From: an uncultured Chitinophagaceae bacterium | GTDB lineage: Bacteria; Bacteroidota; Bacteroidia; Chitinophagales; Chitinophagaceae | DNA length: 41,709 nt | Assembly: GCA_937873715.1 (NCBI GenBank) | Contig: CALMYJ010000009.1 | Coordinates: 1 to 41,709, forward strand | Direction: 5' to 3' | Part shown: positions 30,338 to 39,488 of the stretch, one piece after another | Numbering within the stretch: position 1 is the stretch's first letter | How the letters are laid out: the number at the start of each line of letters is the position of its first letter | Notes under the pieces: model-generated | Database searches by the model: none | What the model saw: only the letters and a program-made list of their open reading frames with translations | Told to the model about the DNA's origin: nothing | Made by a program: the position numbers and the translations under genes

Positions 30338-33300
30338 ATGTTAACTCCATTATTAAAAAAATGTGTTGCTGTTTGCACTTTGCTGGTAGTTATTACCGGT
30401 GCTGCAACTGCTCAACAAACTATTTCGGGAAAGGTAACAGACAGGGATGGCAATCCTGTACCCGATGTAAGTGTGCAGGTGAAAGGCACAGGCAGCAGTA
30501 CCCTTACTAACCGCCGTGGCGAATACAGCATTAGTGCACCTGCAGGCGATTCGCTGATGTTTACTTCAGTGGGTTTTAGTTCATCAACAGTGGCTGTTGG
30601 AAAGTCAACAACCCTTAACACTATCATGGCCCAGGAAAACAAGGCAATGGACGAAGTAGTGGTAATCGGCTACGGTACACAAAAGAAAAAAGATATTACC
30701 GGTGCTGTATCCTCTGTAAAAGCGAAAGACCTGGTGATGTCATCCAGCCCCGAAGTAGGCAGTATGCTGCGTGGCAAAGTAGCCGGGCTTACCATCAGGC
30801 AAAACAGTGCACAGCCGGGCGGCGGGCTCGATATACTGGTACGTGGCGCTGGCTCAGTTAATGCCAGCAATGCACCATTATTTGTAGTGGATGGTTTTCC
30901 CATCACCGATTTACAGCAACCCGAAAGTGGTGGCCGCTACCAGGCAGGCACACAAAGTATTTTAAACTCTTTTAACCCCAACGATATCGAATCTATTGAA
31001 GTGCTGAAAGATGCCAGCGCTACTTCTATATACGGCGCAAGGGCTGCCAATGGCGTTATTTTAATTACTACTAAAAGAGGAAAGGAGGGCGGCCTGAAAG
31101 TTCAGTATTCTAATAATTTTTCGATACAGCAATTTAAAAACCCTTTTGATGTATTACCCCTCAACGAATGGATGCAGGTACGCAACGAGGCGGCAAGAGA
31201 GTTCTGGGAATTTGAAAACAACGTGTTTCCTTACGGCTCAAGAACTCTTGCCGAGGCAGAAGCTAACCCTATTAACGGACCTTACAGGAGGCTGTATACG
31301 CAAAATGCTATCAACAATGTTGGTAAAGGTACCGACTGGATTGACCTGGTAACCCGTAACGGCTTTACGGCCCAGCATAATATATCTTTATCAGGCGGCA
31401 GCAAGCAAACCAAATACCTTTTATCCGGCAACTATTACGATCAGCAGGGTATTATTAAAAATGCCGATCTTAAAAGATATTCTTTTCGTGCCAATATCGA
31501 CCAGGATGTAAGCAAGTACCTGCGCCTTGGCATTAACTTAACTGCAAGCCGCATCGACAACCAAAATTCACAATTAGGTGGCGACCAGTTCGAAAACTCC
31601 GGCATCATCCGTGCCGCCATGCAGCAGGGGCCGCATATCCAGGCTATTGATGAAGAAGGCAACTATCCGCTCAACCCACAATTAGCCTTACAACCCAATC
31701 CTTATTCTTTACTCACCATCACCGACCAAAGCAGGATTGAAAGAATGCTGGGTAATTTTTACGTAGATATTATACCTGTACAAGACCTGGTGATTAAACT
31801 GAAAGCCGGTATGGACAGGGGTTACAGCAGCCGAAAAAGCTATATACCCACCACCACCCTGCATGGTGCTTTGGAAAAAGGCAGGGCATTTATATCCAAT
31901 ACCGACAAGGATGATTACCTGCTTGAAGCAACCGCTAATTATACCAAAACAATTGCAGGCGCTCACAAATTTGATGTGCTGGCGGGTGCTTCGCAGCAAA
32001 CATTTGTAAACCGGTTCAACAGCTCAGGTGCCACCGGCTTTGTAACGGATGCTTTTTTGTGGAACAACCTTGGTGCAGGCAGTATACAGTTACCTACTAA
32101 CTCTGCAGGCTCAAAAAACAAATTCGTTTCCTTTTTTGGCAGGATGAATTATAATTATAACAGCAAGTACTTTTTTTCCTTTACCATGCGTACCGACGGT
32201 GCCAGCGTATTTGCCGCCAATCATAAATGGGGTACATTCCCTTCGGCAGCAGTAGCCTGGAACGTGGCCGACGAGCCTTTTTTTGCAGGACTTCGCAATA
32301 CCATTTCGCAATTCAAGCTGCGCTTTAGTTACGGGCAAACCGGTAACGCCAGCATCAACAGCAATGCCTTTGCCGCTTACACCGCTTTCCCTGCCTGGCT
32401 TTCGGGTAATGATGCCCGTTTGATAGGCGTTGCCTTATCAAGGCTTGAAAACCCTGATTTAAAATGGGAAACTACAACAGGCACCAATATCGGTCTCGAC
32501 TTTTCTTTATTCAATGGAAAAGTAGATGGTTCAATTGAAGTATTCAACAACATTATTTCCGACCTGCTGGATACCAAACCGCTTAACTCTTACCACGAAA
32601 TAAATACGGTGATTGCCAACATTGGTAAAACTCAAAGCCGTGGTTTTGAAATTACCATCAACACCCGTAATATTCAAACCCGTGACCTGCAATGGCGTAC
32701 CATGTTTGCATTATCAAGCTTCAGGGATACCTGGAAAGAACGTTCACCCGACTGGAAGCCTTTTGTCTATCAAAACGACAACGACCCCATCCGTGCTATA
32801 TACAGCCGTGTATCCGATGGCATATTGCAGGTGGGCGAAAGGGTGCCCATCTCCCAGCCACAACTGATACCCGGTATGATTAAAATAAAAGACATTGATG
32901 GGTTTCAGCGGGACGGCAATGGCAACCCGGTGGTAGATGCCAATGGCAGGTTTATACGCACCGGCGCTGCGGATGGTATTATTGATGATGCGGATACAAA
33001 ACTCATGGGCACCTCTGATGCCAGCTATATGGCCGGTATTACCAATATTATTACCTACAAAAACTTTAGCCTCAATTTCGATTTCAATGCACTGTTTGGC
33101 CGCCGCATGGCCGACCCCAATTTTACCAATTATGGCATTAGCGCCTACGGGGTATTTTCCAATGGTTACAATGCCCTGCGTACTGTAAAAAACCGCTGGA
33201 CACCACAAAACCCAACCAATACACAACCAAGTTCTTTCTGGGGCTTTTCGCCCTATGGCATAGGCGATTTCTTCATGCAGGATGCCTGGTTCATCCGTTT

Positions 33301-33496
33301 GCAAAATGTATCACTGGGTTACAACCTGCCTTCAGGACTTATCAAAAAAGTATTTAGCTCTGCAAGGATACATGTGGATGCACAGAACCTGTTTAAAATT
33401 ACACCCTATACCGGCGTTGACCCCGAAACAGATTCTTACACTGCCGCCTACCCCTATTTAAGAACTTATACCATCGGGCTTAACCTAAATTTTTAA
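30338..33496 (+). CDS. susC: SusC-type TonB-dependent glycan receptor
   Basis: A 1052-aa receptor, typical SusC length. A signal peptide (ends near TAQ, residue 28) is followed by the carboxypeptidase-regulatory-like domain (TISGKVTDRDGNPVPDVSV; residues about 30-105), the TonB box region (DEVVVIGYGTQKKKDITGAV), the plug with LFVVDGFPI and IEVLKDASATSIYGARAANG, and a 22-strand barrel ending LNLNF. It is the pore that imports oligosaccharide bound with the SusD lipoprotein encoded 20 bp downstream. Regulated by the two operators upstream; there is no hybrid two-component or sigma/anti-sigma pair nearby, so LacI control replaces the usual switch here. Confidence 0.95.
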   Translation: MLTPLLKKCVAVCTLLVVITGAATAQQTISGKVTDRDGNPVPDVSVQVKGTGSSTLTNRRGEYSISAPAGDSLMFTSVGFSSSTVAVGKSTTLNTIMAQENKAMDEVVVIGYGTQKKKDITGAVSSVKAKDLVMSSSPEVGSMLRGKVAGLTIRQNSAQPGGGLDILVRGAGSVNASNAPLFVVDGFPITDLQQPESGGRYQAGTQSILNSFNPNDIESIEVLKDASATSIYGARAANGVILITTKRGKEGGLKVQYSNNFSIQQFKNPFDVLPLNEWMQVRNEAAREFWEFENNVFPYGSRTLAEAEANPINGPYRRLYTQNAINNVGKGTDWIDLVTRNGFTAQHNISLSGGSKQTKYLLSGNYYDQQGIIKNADLKRYSFRANIDQDVSKYLRLGINLTASRIDNQNSQLGGDQFENSGIIRAAMQQGPHIQAIDEEGNYPLNPQLALQPNPYSLLTITDQSRIERMLGNFYVDIIPVQDLVIKLKAGMDRGYSSRKSYIPTTTLHGALEKGRAFISNTDKDDYLLEATANYTKTIAGAHKFDVLAGASQQTFVNRFNSSGATGFVTDAFLWNNLGAGSIQLPTNSAGSKNKFVSFFGRMNYNYNSKYFFSFTMRTDGASVFAANHKWGTFPSAAVAWNVADEPFFAGLRNTISQFKLRFSYGQTGNASINSNAFAAYTAFPAWLSGNDARLIGVALSRLENPDLKWETTTGTNIGLDFSLFNGKVDGSIEVFNNIISDLLDTKPLNSYHEINTVIANIGKTQSRGFEITINTRNIQTRDLQWRTMFALSSFRDTWKERSPDWKPFVYQNDNDPIRAIYSRVSDGILQVGERVPISQPQLIPGMIKIKDIDGFQRDGNGNPVVDANGRFIRTGAADGIIDDADTKLMGTSDASYMAGITNIITYKNFSLNFDFNALFGRRMADPNFTNYGISAYGVFSNGYNALRTVKNRWTPQNPTNTQPSSFWGFSPYGIGDFFMQDAWFIRLQNVSLGYNLPSGLIKKVFSSARIHVDAQNLFKITPYTGVDPETDSYTAAYPYLRTYTIGLNLNF

Positions 33497-33515
33497 ACCA
33501 CCAAACAAACACTAT

Positions 33516-34982
33516 ATGAAACTGCTATTTAAAATACTGTTGCCGCTTTTAGTGCTTGGTACAAGCTGTACCAAAGAACTTGTACCGGTGGACTATTCGG
33601 AAATCAATCCTAATATTTTTCCTAAATCGGCTGCCGACCTTGAAGCGATGGTAAACGCCTGCTATTATCCCTTAAGGGGTGCCTGGTTCGATGGCATCTT
33701 CTCTACTTCAGAAAGAGGAGTGATGTATTTAAGCGATGCCACTACCGAAATATTACATGGCAAATACGGCGACCAGGGCCTGGCCTCTTTGCAAAACTAT
33801 CGACCAACTGATGCTGGCTTCACCCGCTATTACGATGATTTTTATAATAAAATCAGCCGGATGACACTCACCATCGACCAGATTGAAAATTCAACCGTTG
33901 GCGATGAACTTAAAAAGAAAGCCATTGCTGAAGTACGCTGTGCAAGGGGCTTGCTGGCTTATACTTTATTCGACCTGTATGGCCCGCTGGTAATTGCACC
34001 ACTGGATGTTTTAAAAAGCCCGCTGAAAGAACAACCCTTAGAACGTATGCCCTATGCAGATATGGTGGCCTATATCGAGGCCGACCTTGAAGCGGCTGCC
34101 CTGGATTTACCCATGCCGCAGGAAGCTGAGTATGGCCGCTTTAATAAAGCATTGGCCAAAATGATAAACATACGTTTACAGCTACACGAAAAAAAATGGG
34201 ATAAGGTAAAAACACTGGCTGACGAAATTATCGCTTATAATGCCTACACACTTGATGCCGACTATGCTTCAATATGGAATGAAGATGGCGCCAAAGCCAG
34301 TAAAGAAGTGATTTGGTCTATCCCATGCGATTATAATGGCACCAGCGAAAATCAATGGCAGCTTATGGTATTGCCTTCGAACTTTTCGCCCAAAGGGGGA
34401 TGGGGCACCATTTCAAGCACCTGGTGGTTTTATGATCGCTTTGAAGCGAATGACAAAAGAAAGAAAATGCTGATAGCTGAATACACCGGCACCGATGGCA
34501 TTGTATACAACAGGGCCAATCCAGGCAATATACTCGACTGGGGTCCTATTCCTTTAAAAATATCACAGGATGCAGAGAGAACAACCAGCTTAACAACAGT
34601 AGATATTGTAATGTACCGCTACCCGGATGTATTGTTATCGAAAGCCGAAGCCATTGCTAATGCCGGCGGTGCCCCTACTGCCGAAGCGATGGAACTGGTA
34701 AACATTGTTCGCCGCAGGGCAGGCTTGCTGGACAAAAATGTTGCAGACTATGCATCACTTGCCGCCTTTAATGATTTGATTTTACTGGAAAGAAGCCATG
34801 AATACTGGTGCGAAAACGGCCAGTACCGTGCCGACCTTATCCGTCATGGTAAATTCATCAGCCGCTGCCAGGAAGTAACCGGTTCGGCATTTACTTCGCC
34901 CAACAAAGTGGTATATCCTTTTTCATTAAGCACCGTAAGCGAAGGCAAAGGCAAATTCATACAAAACCCGGGATATAATTAA
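33516..34982 (+). CDS. susD: SusD/RagB-family glycan-binding lipoprotein
   Basis: A 488-aa surface lipoprotein with a lipobox LGTSC (Cys18). The start of the mature protein and the TPR-like helices (AIAEVRCARGLLAYTLFDLYG; ALAKMINIRLQLHEKKWDKV) are classic SusD, as is the C-terminal DVLLSKAEAIANAGG and RRRAGL. It forms the lid on the SusC barrel and binds the incoming glycan. Lies 20 bp after susC and 10 bp before a DUF4832 lipoprotein gene. Confidence 0.95.
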   Translation: MKLLFKILLPLLVLGTSCTKELVPVDYSEINPNIFPKSAADLEAMVNACYYPLRGAWFDGIFSTSERGVMYLSDATTEILHGKYGDQGLASLQNYRPTDAGFTRYYDDFYNKISRMTLTIDQIENSTVGDELKKKAIAEVRCARGLLAYTLFDLYGPLVIAPLDVLKSPLKEQPLERMPYADMVAYIEADLEAAALDLPMPQEAEYGRFNKALAKMINIRLQLHEKKWDKVKTLADEIIAYNAYTLDADYASIWNEDGAKASKEVIWSIPCDYNGTSENQWQLMVLPSNFSPKGGWGTISSTWWFYDRFEANDKRKKMLIAEYTGTDGIVYNRANPGNILDWGPIPLKISQDAERTTSLTTVDIVMYRYPDVLLSKAEAIANAGGAPTAEAMELVNIVRRRAGLLDKNVADYASLAAFNDLILLERSHEYWCENGQYRADLIRHGKFISRCQEVTGSAFTSPNKVVYPFSLSTVSEGKGKFIQNPGYN

Positions 34983-34991
34983 GCACAACTC

Positions 34992-36368
34992 ATGATGAGG
35001 AATATCAAAAAAATAAGGATTGTTGCACTCGCAGTGCTGGTATTGTTTGGCAGCAGTTGTAAAAAAACTGGCTCAGCAACACCTACCCCTGTTGATGACG
35101 ATGGCATCACCTACGAGATATCGGGCAATTTATTTCCAAACCCCGAAAGAGGCTTCATACGCACCCTTATTGTGTATTCAGAAGGAACAGGTTTAAATAG
35201 CGTACTGTTAGGTTCGTTAGCCGATCAAAACATCACCATGGTGCTCCGGCTGTATTACCTCGATGCATTTAAAGACAAAGCCCTTAGTGCCGCTGAAATT
35301 GCACTCATTGAAAGCGACATGGACAAAATAAGAACTGCCGGGCTAAAAGCCATCCTGCGTTTTGCTTACACGGATAACATGTCGGGTACAGATGCACCAC
35401 TGGCCATTATCGAACAGCATTTAGATCAGCTTAAACCTGTTTTTGAAAACAACCAGGACGTTATTGCTTTTGTACAAGCCGGCTTTATTGGGGCATGGGG
35501 CGAATGGCACAGCTCCAGCAACGGGCTGGCCAATACAGATAACCAACGTAAAGTACTGAACAAACTACTGAGTGTATTACCCCAGGATATAATGGTGCAG
35601 GTGCGTACACCAGGCTATAAACAACAAATATTTGGCAGCACGGTACCGGTGGAAAGCGGCATTGCCTATACGGCTGCTGCCAAAGCCAGGGTAGGGCATC
35701 ACAATGACTGCTTCTTAACCGGCGGAACTGAATACGGCACCTACACGAATGTAACAGCAGAAAAACAATACATCAGTGATGAAGCCCTTTATGTACCTAC
35801 CGGTGGAGAAACCTGTCCGCCCTCGCCGGGGTTTGACCCAAATTGTATCATCAGCCGCAACGAAATGAAACTGCTGAAATGGACCTACCTGAACCTGGAT
35901 TACTACCAGCCCACCCTTAATGCATGGAGAAGCTCGGGCTGCTTTGATGAATTCCAGGCTAACCTGGGCTACAGGCTGGCGTTAGTAAGTGCAAAATTTC
36001 CGGCACAGGCTATAGCGAACAGCAACATCAGTGTAAAGTTAAATTTAACCAACAGGGGGTATGCCCCATTGTATCACCCCAAAAACACTTACCTGGTACT
36101 TAAAAACAAAAGCACCGGCACGCTATATGAAAAAGCTCTTGATGCAGATTTGCGCAACTGCAAGCCGCTTGGAACATTTACCATTAACGAAACTGTAAGT
36201 ATTTCGGGTATCCCTTCAGGTGAGTATATCATATACCTGCGTATAACAGACAAAGCTGCCAGCCTAAAATCAAGAACAGCTTACAGTATCAGGCTGGCTA
36301 ACACGGGGCTGTGGGAAACTGAAAATGGAGGAATGCACAATCTCAAGCAAGAGTTAAAAATTAATTGA
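34992..36368 (+). CDS. DUF4832/DUF4874 lipoprotein, candidate surface glycoside hydrolase
   Basis: A 458-aa paralogue of the 28537-30033 product. A lipobox LFGSSC (Cys23) anchors it to a membrane, probably exposed at the surface since it belongs to the SusCD operon. The same landmarks are present: NPERGFI, AILRFAY, GFIGAWGEW with Glu171, VQVRTP, ARVGHHNDCFL, PTGGETC with Glu273, and a C-terminal beta-sandwich (NISVKLNLTNRGYAPLYHPK). Conservation of both Glu between otherwise diverged copies supports a catalytic role. Inferred: cuts the target glycan outside the cell before SusCD uptake, whereas the non-lipidated paralogue acts in the periplasm. Confidence 0.8.
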   Translation: MMRNIKKIRIVALAVLVLFGSSCKKTGSATPTPVDDDGITYEISGNLFPNPERGFIRTLIVYSEGTGLNSVLLGSLADQNITMVLRLYYLDAFKDKALSAAEIALIESDMDKIRTAGLKAILRFAYTDNMSGTDAPLAIIEQHLDQLKPVFENNQDVIAFVQAGFIGAWGEWHSSSNGLANTDNQRKVLNKLLSVLPQDIMVQVRTPGYKQQIFGSTVPVESGIAYTAAAKARVGHHNDCFLTGGTEYGTYTNVTAEKQYISDEALYVPTGGETCPPSPGFDPNCIISRNEMKLLKWTYLNLDYYQPTLNAWRSSGCFDEFQANLGYRLALVSAKFPAQAIANSNISVKLNLTNRGYAPLYHPKNTYLVLKNKSTGTLYEKALDADLRNCKPLGTFTINETVSISGIPSGEYIIYLRITDKAASLKSRTAYSIRLANTGLWETENGGMHNLKQELKIN

Positions 36369-36388
36369 CAATACCAAAACAAAAAAAT

Positions 36389-37243
36389 ATGAAACAAAGA
36401 ATTCCATTCATCATCGTTATTGCAACGCTCCTGCTCAGCACCGGCTGCAAAAAAGAAAATAACGGCAGTGGGCTAAAAGCTGTATTTAGCTATGTAGCTG
36501 ATGGCTTCAGGGTGAACTTCACCAATTTTTCTACAAATGCAACGGAGTACAGTTGGGACTTTGGCGATGGTACAGGCACCACTTCTTCCAGGAGAGAGCC
36601 CCTGCATATTTTTAAGCAAAAAGGTGATTTCCTGGTTACACTTACAGCAAAAAACGGTAGCGAAACCAGCGTATTTAAAGATACAGTTGCTATACTCGGG
36701 CCAAACATAAAAATAGATGGCGATTTTACCGATTGGGAATATGTAGACTATGCACACCGCAATGCCGAAGGCTATAACAGCAGCATTACTGCCATTAAAT
36801 CATTTGTTACAAGCGATGCTGTAAATATTTATTTAGAAGGTAATGCCAACATGAACATGGACATTATTGATATTTATATGGATGCAGATAATAACCCCGG
36901 AACCGGGTTTGCTACCTGGATGTATCCCGCCGGATCAGGTGCAGACTTTTTGCTGGAAGGCAGCCCCACCGCAGGCTGGGGTGATATATTTAAACATGCA
37001 GGCGCCCCGGGAGACTGGGCCTGGAATGCAGTAGGCTCATTTACCGGCAACCTTATTTTTTCATCTGTAGTTACCTCCGGCAGTGTTAAAAAAATAGAGT
37101 TTTCTATTAAAAAGTCTGTGCTGGGGCCGGTGAAAAACTTTGTGAATTTTGCTATTATCGAATCCACATCCGGCTGGGCAGAAGCCGGTAAAATACCAGA
37201 ATCGGCAACACCTGCATCAAAATTCATTGCTGTGCCTTTGTAA
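36389..37243 (+). CDS. PKD-domain surface lipoprotein, probable SusE/F-like glycan binder
   Basis: A 284-aa lipoprotein from ATG 36389 (lipobox LSTGC, Cys20); the TTG at 36365 overlaps the previous gene and is less likely. Residues about 33-100 are a PKD domain with YSWDFGDGTG. Residues 105-284 start with IKIDGDFTDWEYVDY and contain a DADNNPGTGF loop, which looks like the CBM9/DOMON-like binding module often seen after PKD. It is the last gene of the SusCD operon, in the position of SusE/SusF surface binding proteins. No catalytic residues are apparent. Confidence 0.78.
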   Translation: MKQRIPFIIVIATLLLSTGCKKENNGSGLKAVFSYVADGFRVNFTNFSTNATEYSWDFGDGTGTTSSRREPLHIFKQKGDFLVTLTAKNGSETSVFKDTVAILGPNIKIDGDFTDWEYVDYAHRNAEGYNSSITAIKSFVTSDAVNIYLEGNANMNMDIIDIYMDADNNPGTGFATWMYPAGSGADFLLEGSPTAGWGDIFKHAGAPGDWAWNAVGSFTGNLIFSSVVTSGSVKKIEFSIKKSVLGPVKNFVNFAIIESTSGWAEAGKIPESATPASKFIAVPL

Positions 37244-37307
37244 TATCATCACCACAGCCTGTAAATATTATTAACCCTGCATATAATAATCGCAGGAAAA
37301 ATTTTTG

Positions 37308-37357
37308 AGGCACTACACAGTTGCAATCACCCGTGCTGTGATTACTGTGGTGTGCCT
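37308..37357. other. Imperfect inverted repeat between the SusCD operon and galM
   Basis: Left arm 37308-37330 (AGGCAC...CACAG...AATCAC) pairs with right arm 37338-37357 (GTGATTA...CTGTG...GTGCCT), leaving a 7-nt loop. It may end transcription of the SusCD operon or shape the galM leader; there is no long T-run. Confidence 0.45.
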
Positions 37358-37376
37358 TGTATAAACCAGTTAAACA

Positions 37377-38444
37377 GTGTACAGTAATTTCACAAAAACA
37401 CCGGCAGCAGAAGCTGCTATAGCAGCGCCCGGTACCAGGCACCGTATGGTAAACACAAACGGCATGTGTATTACCAGCCTCCCAACCGGCGCTGCCATAC
37501 AATCGCTGCTTGTACCCAACAGGTATGGGAACCCAGTAGATGTTGTACTCGGCTACAACGACGATGCAGGCTACCAGCAGGACGACTATTATATGGGTAC
37601 CATAATTGGGCGTTTTGCCAACCGTATTGCCGGTAACAATGTAGTACTTAACGGCAACACCTATACGCTAAACTCATTACATGGCAGCTACCACCATCAC
37701 GGGGGTAAGTCGGGTTTTAACAAGAAACAATTTACAACCCTGCCGGCCACAGCCATCAATGGCGAACAAGCTATACGATACAGATACACCAGTGCTGATT
37801 TGGAAGAAGGCTATCCGGGCGAATTACAGCTTGATGTAACCTATACCCTTACAGGTAACAATGCCTGGATAGTGGAATACAATGCTTTTTCGAGCAAAAC
37901 AACGCTGATTAACCTAACCCAGCATGCCTATTTTAATTTAACCGGCAACCCTTCCACACTGGTAGATGAACATGAACTGCTATTGCCGGCTCAATGGTAC
38001 CTGCCGGTAACCGACCTGCAGGTTCCTTCTGGAAAAATTGAACCAGTGGAGGGCACTGCATTTGATTTTACTACATTCAAACAGATAGGGAAGGACATTC
38101 ACAAACATGATGAGCAACTGCTGTTAAGCTGCGGCTACGACCATAGTTTTGTATTAGAGCGGCAACATACTCATAATCTGAAACATGCTGCAAGCGTTAG
38201 AGAAAACAGTTCAGGTATCCGGATGGATGTATATACCACAGAACCCTCAGTACACTTTTACAGCGGTAATTTTTTAAATAATGTAAAAGGCAAAAAAAAC
38301 ACACTCTATAACAGGCGTTCCGGCTTTTGCCTCGAAACACAGCACTTTCCCGATGCCCCAAATCATCCGCATTTCCCCTCCACAATACTACAAGCCGGTG
38401 AAGCCTTTTACAGTAAAACCATTTTTAAATTTTCAATCTTTTAA
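37377..38444 (+). CDS. galM: Aldose 1-epimerase (galactose mutarotase)
   Basis: A 355-aa protein if GTG 37377 is the start, 332 aa from ATG 37446; homologues usually have some residues before the NTNGM strand, so the GTG is listed, with low certainty. Landmarks of the family: FANRIAGN (Arg of the sugar site), LHGSYHHHGGKSGFNK, the catalytic His in LTQHAYFNLTGN, and FCLETQHFPDAPNHP with the catalytic Glu. It interconverts alpha- and beta-anomers of aldoses such as galactose and glucose. The galE gene starts 9 bp after its stop, so the two form an operon with obvious pathway logic. Confidence 0.88.
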   Translation: MYSNFTKTPAAEAAIAAPGTRHRMVNTNGMCITSLPTGAAIQSLLVPNRYGNPVDVVLGYNDDAGYQQDDYYMGTIIGRFANRIAGNNVVLNGNTYTLNSLHGSYHHHGGKSGFNKKQFTTLPATAINGEQAIRYRYTSADLEEGYPGELQLDVTYTLTGNNAWIVEYNAFSSKTTLINLTQHAYFNLTGNPSTLVDEHELLLPAQWYLPVTDLQVPSGKIEPVEGTAFDFTTFKQIGKDIHKHDEQLLLSCGYDHSFVLERQHTHNLKHAASVRENSSGIRMDVYTTEPSVHFYSGNFLNNVKGKKNTLYNRRSGFCLETQHFPDAPNHPHFPSTILQAGEAFYSKTIFKFSIF

Positions 38445-38452
38445 TTAAAGCC

Positions 38453-39469
38453 ATGGCAAGCATACTGGTAACCGGCGGTGCAGGCTATATCGGTTCGCAT
38501 ACAGTTATTGAACTTTTAGGCGCAGGGCACAAGATCATCATTATCGACAATCTCAATAATGCTGAGGCATATATACTGGACAGGATTAAAATCATCACCG
38601 GAAAAGATTTTGAATTTTACCCGGTAGATGTTACAGACAAAACAGCACTTACGGCAATTTTTTCAACACACCCTATTGATGCAGTCATACATTTTGCCGC
38701 ACATAAATCTGTTGCAGAATCGGTGCAGCAGCCCCTCAGGTATTTTCATAACAACCTGGTGTCGCTAATTACCTTACTGGAAGTGATGAACCAATATGCT
38801 ATTCAAAATATCGTATTCTCCTCCTCTGCTACTGTATATGGCGATGCAGATAAACTGCCAATAACCGAAGCAGCGCCATTTAAAAAAGCCCTATCCGCTT
38901 ATGGCAGCACTAAGCAAATGGGGGAAGAAATACTGGAAAAATCGGCAGCAACCGGTCTGGCAAAAGCTATAGCATTAAGATACTTTAATCCTGTTGGTGC
39001 ACACGCTTCTGCTTTAATTGGTGAACTACCCAAAGGTATTCCCAACAACCTGTTTCCTTATGTCATGCAGGTGGCCGCAGGAAAGCTGGAACAACTTACC
39101 GTGTATGGCAACAACTATGCTACGCCAGACGGTACCTGCCTAAGAGATTATATACATGTAACCGATCTTGCAAAAGCGCATGTACTTTCCTGTGAGCGGC
39201 TTATTGAAAGTAAAAACACTTCAGCTTTTGAAGTATTTAACCTGGGTACCGGCAGCGGCACATCAGTACTTCAAATTATACAAAACTTTGAAAAAATAGC
39301 AGGACGTCCGTTGCGCTACAGCATCGGCAAAAGAAGAGAAGGCGATGCTCCAGCCGTATATGCTGATGCTGCTAAAGCCAATACCATACTGGGCTGGAGG
39401 GCTATGCTTGACATAGAAGCAATGATTCAATCTGCCTGGAAATGGGAACTGGAACGGAATACAATATAG
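38453..39469 (+). CDS. galE: UDP-glucose/UDP-N-acetylglucosamine 4-epimerase
   Basis: A 338-aa short-chain dehydrogenase-type epimerase. NAD site ILVTGGAGYIGSHTVIELL at the N-terminus; the SSSATVYGD segment and catalytic YGSTK (Tyr-x-x-x-Lys) follow, then ALRYFNPVGAHASALIGE, all GalE hallmarks. It interconverts UDP-Glc and UDP-Gal, and some members also UDP-GlcNAc and UDP-GalNAc. The residue that gates acetylated substrates cannot be settled here. Next to galM, and able to join the UDP-amino-sugar pool made by the kinase and nucleotidyltransferase. Confidence 0.95.
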   Translation: MASILVTGGAGYIGSHTVIELLGAGHKIIIIDNLNNAEAYILDRIKIITGKDFEFYPVDVTDKTALTAIFSTHPIDAVIHFAAHKSVAESVQQPLRYFHNNLVSLITLLEVMNQYAIQNIVFSSSATVYGDADKLPITEAAPFKKALSAYGSTKQMGEEILEKSAATGLAKAIALRYFNPVGAHASALIGELPKGIPNNLFPYVMQVAAGKLEQLTVYGNNYATPDGTCLRDYIHVTDLAKAHVLSCERLIESKNTSAFEVFNLGTGSGTSVLQIIQNFEKIAGRPLRYSIGKRREGDAPAVYADAAKANTILGWRAMLDIEAMIQSAWKWELERNTI

Positions 39470-39488
39470 TACTGCCTGTATCCTCCGG

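Noticed and set aside
32744..33304. Minus-strand 186-aa frame inside susC
   Set aside because: Fully contained in the SusC barrel region, which is intact on the plus strand.
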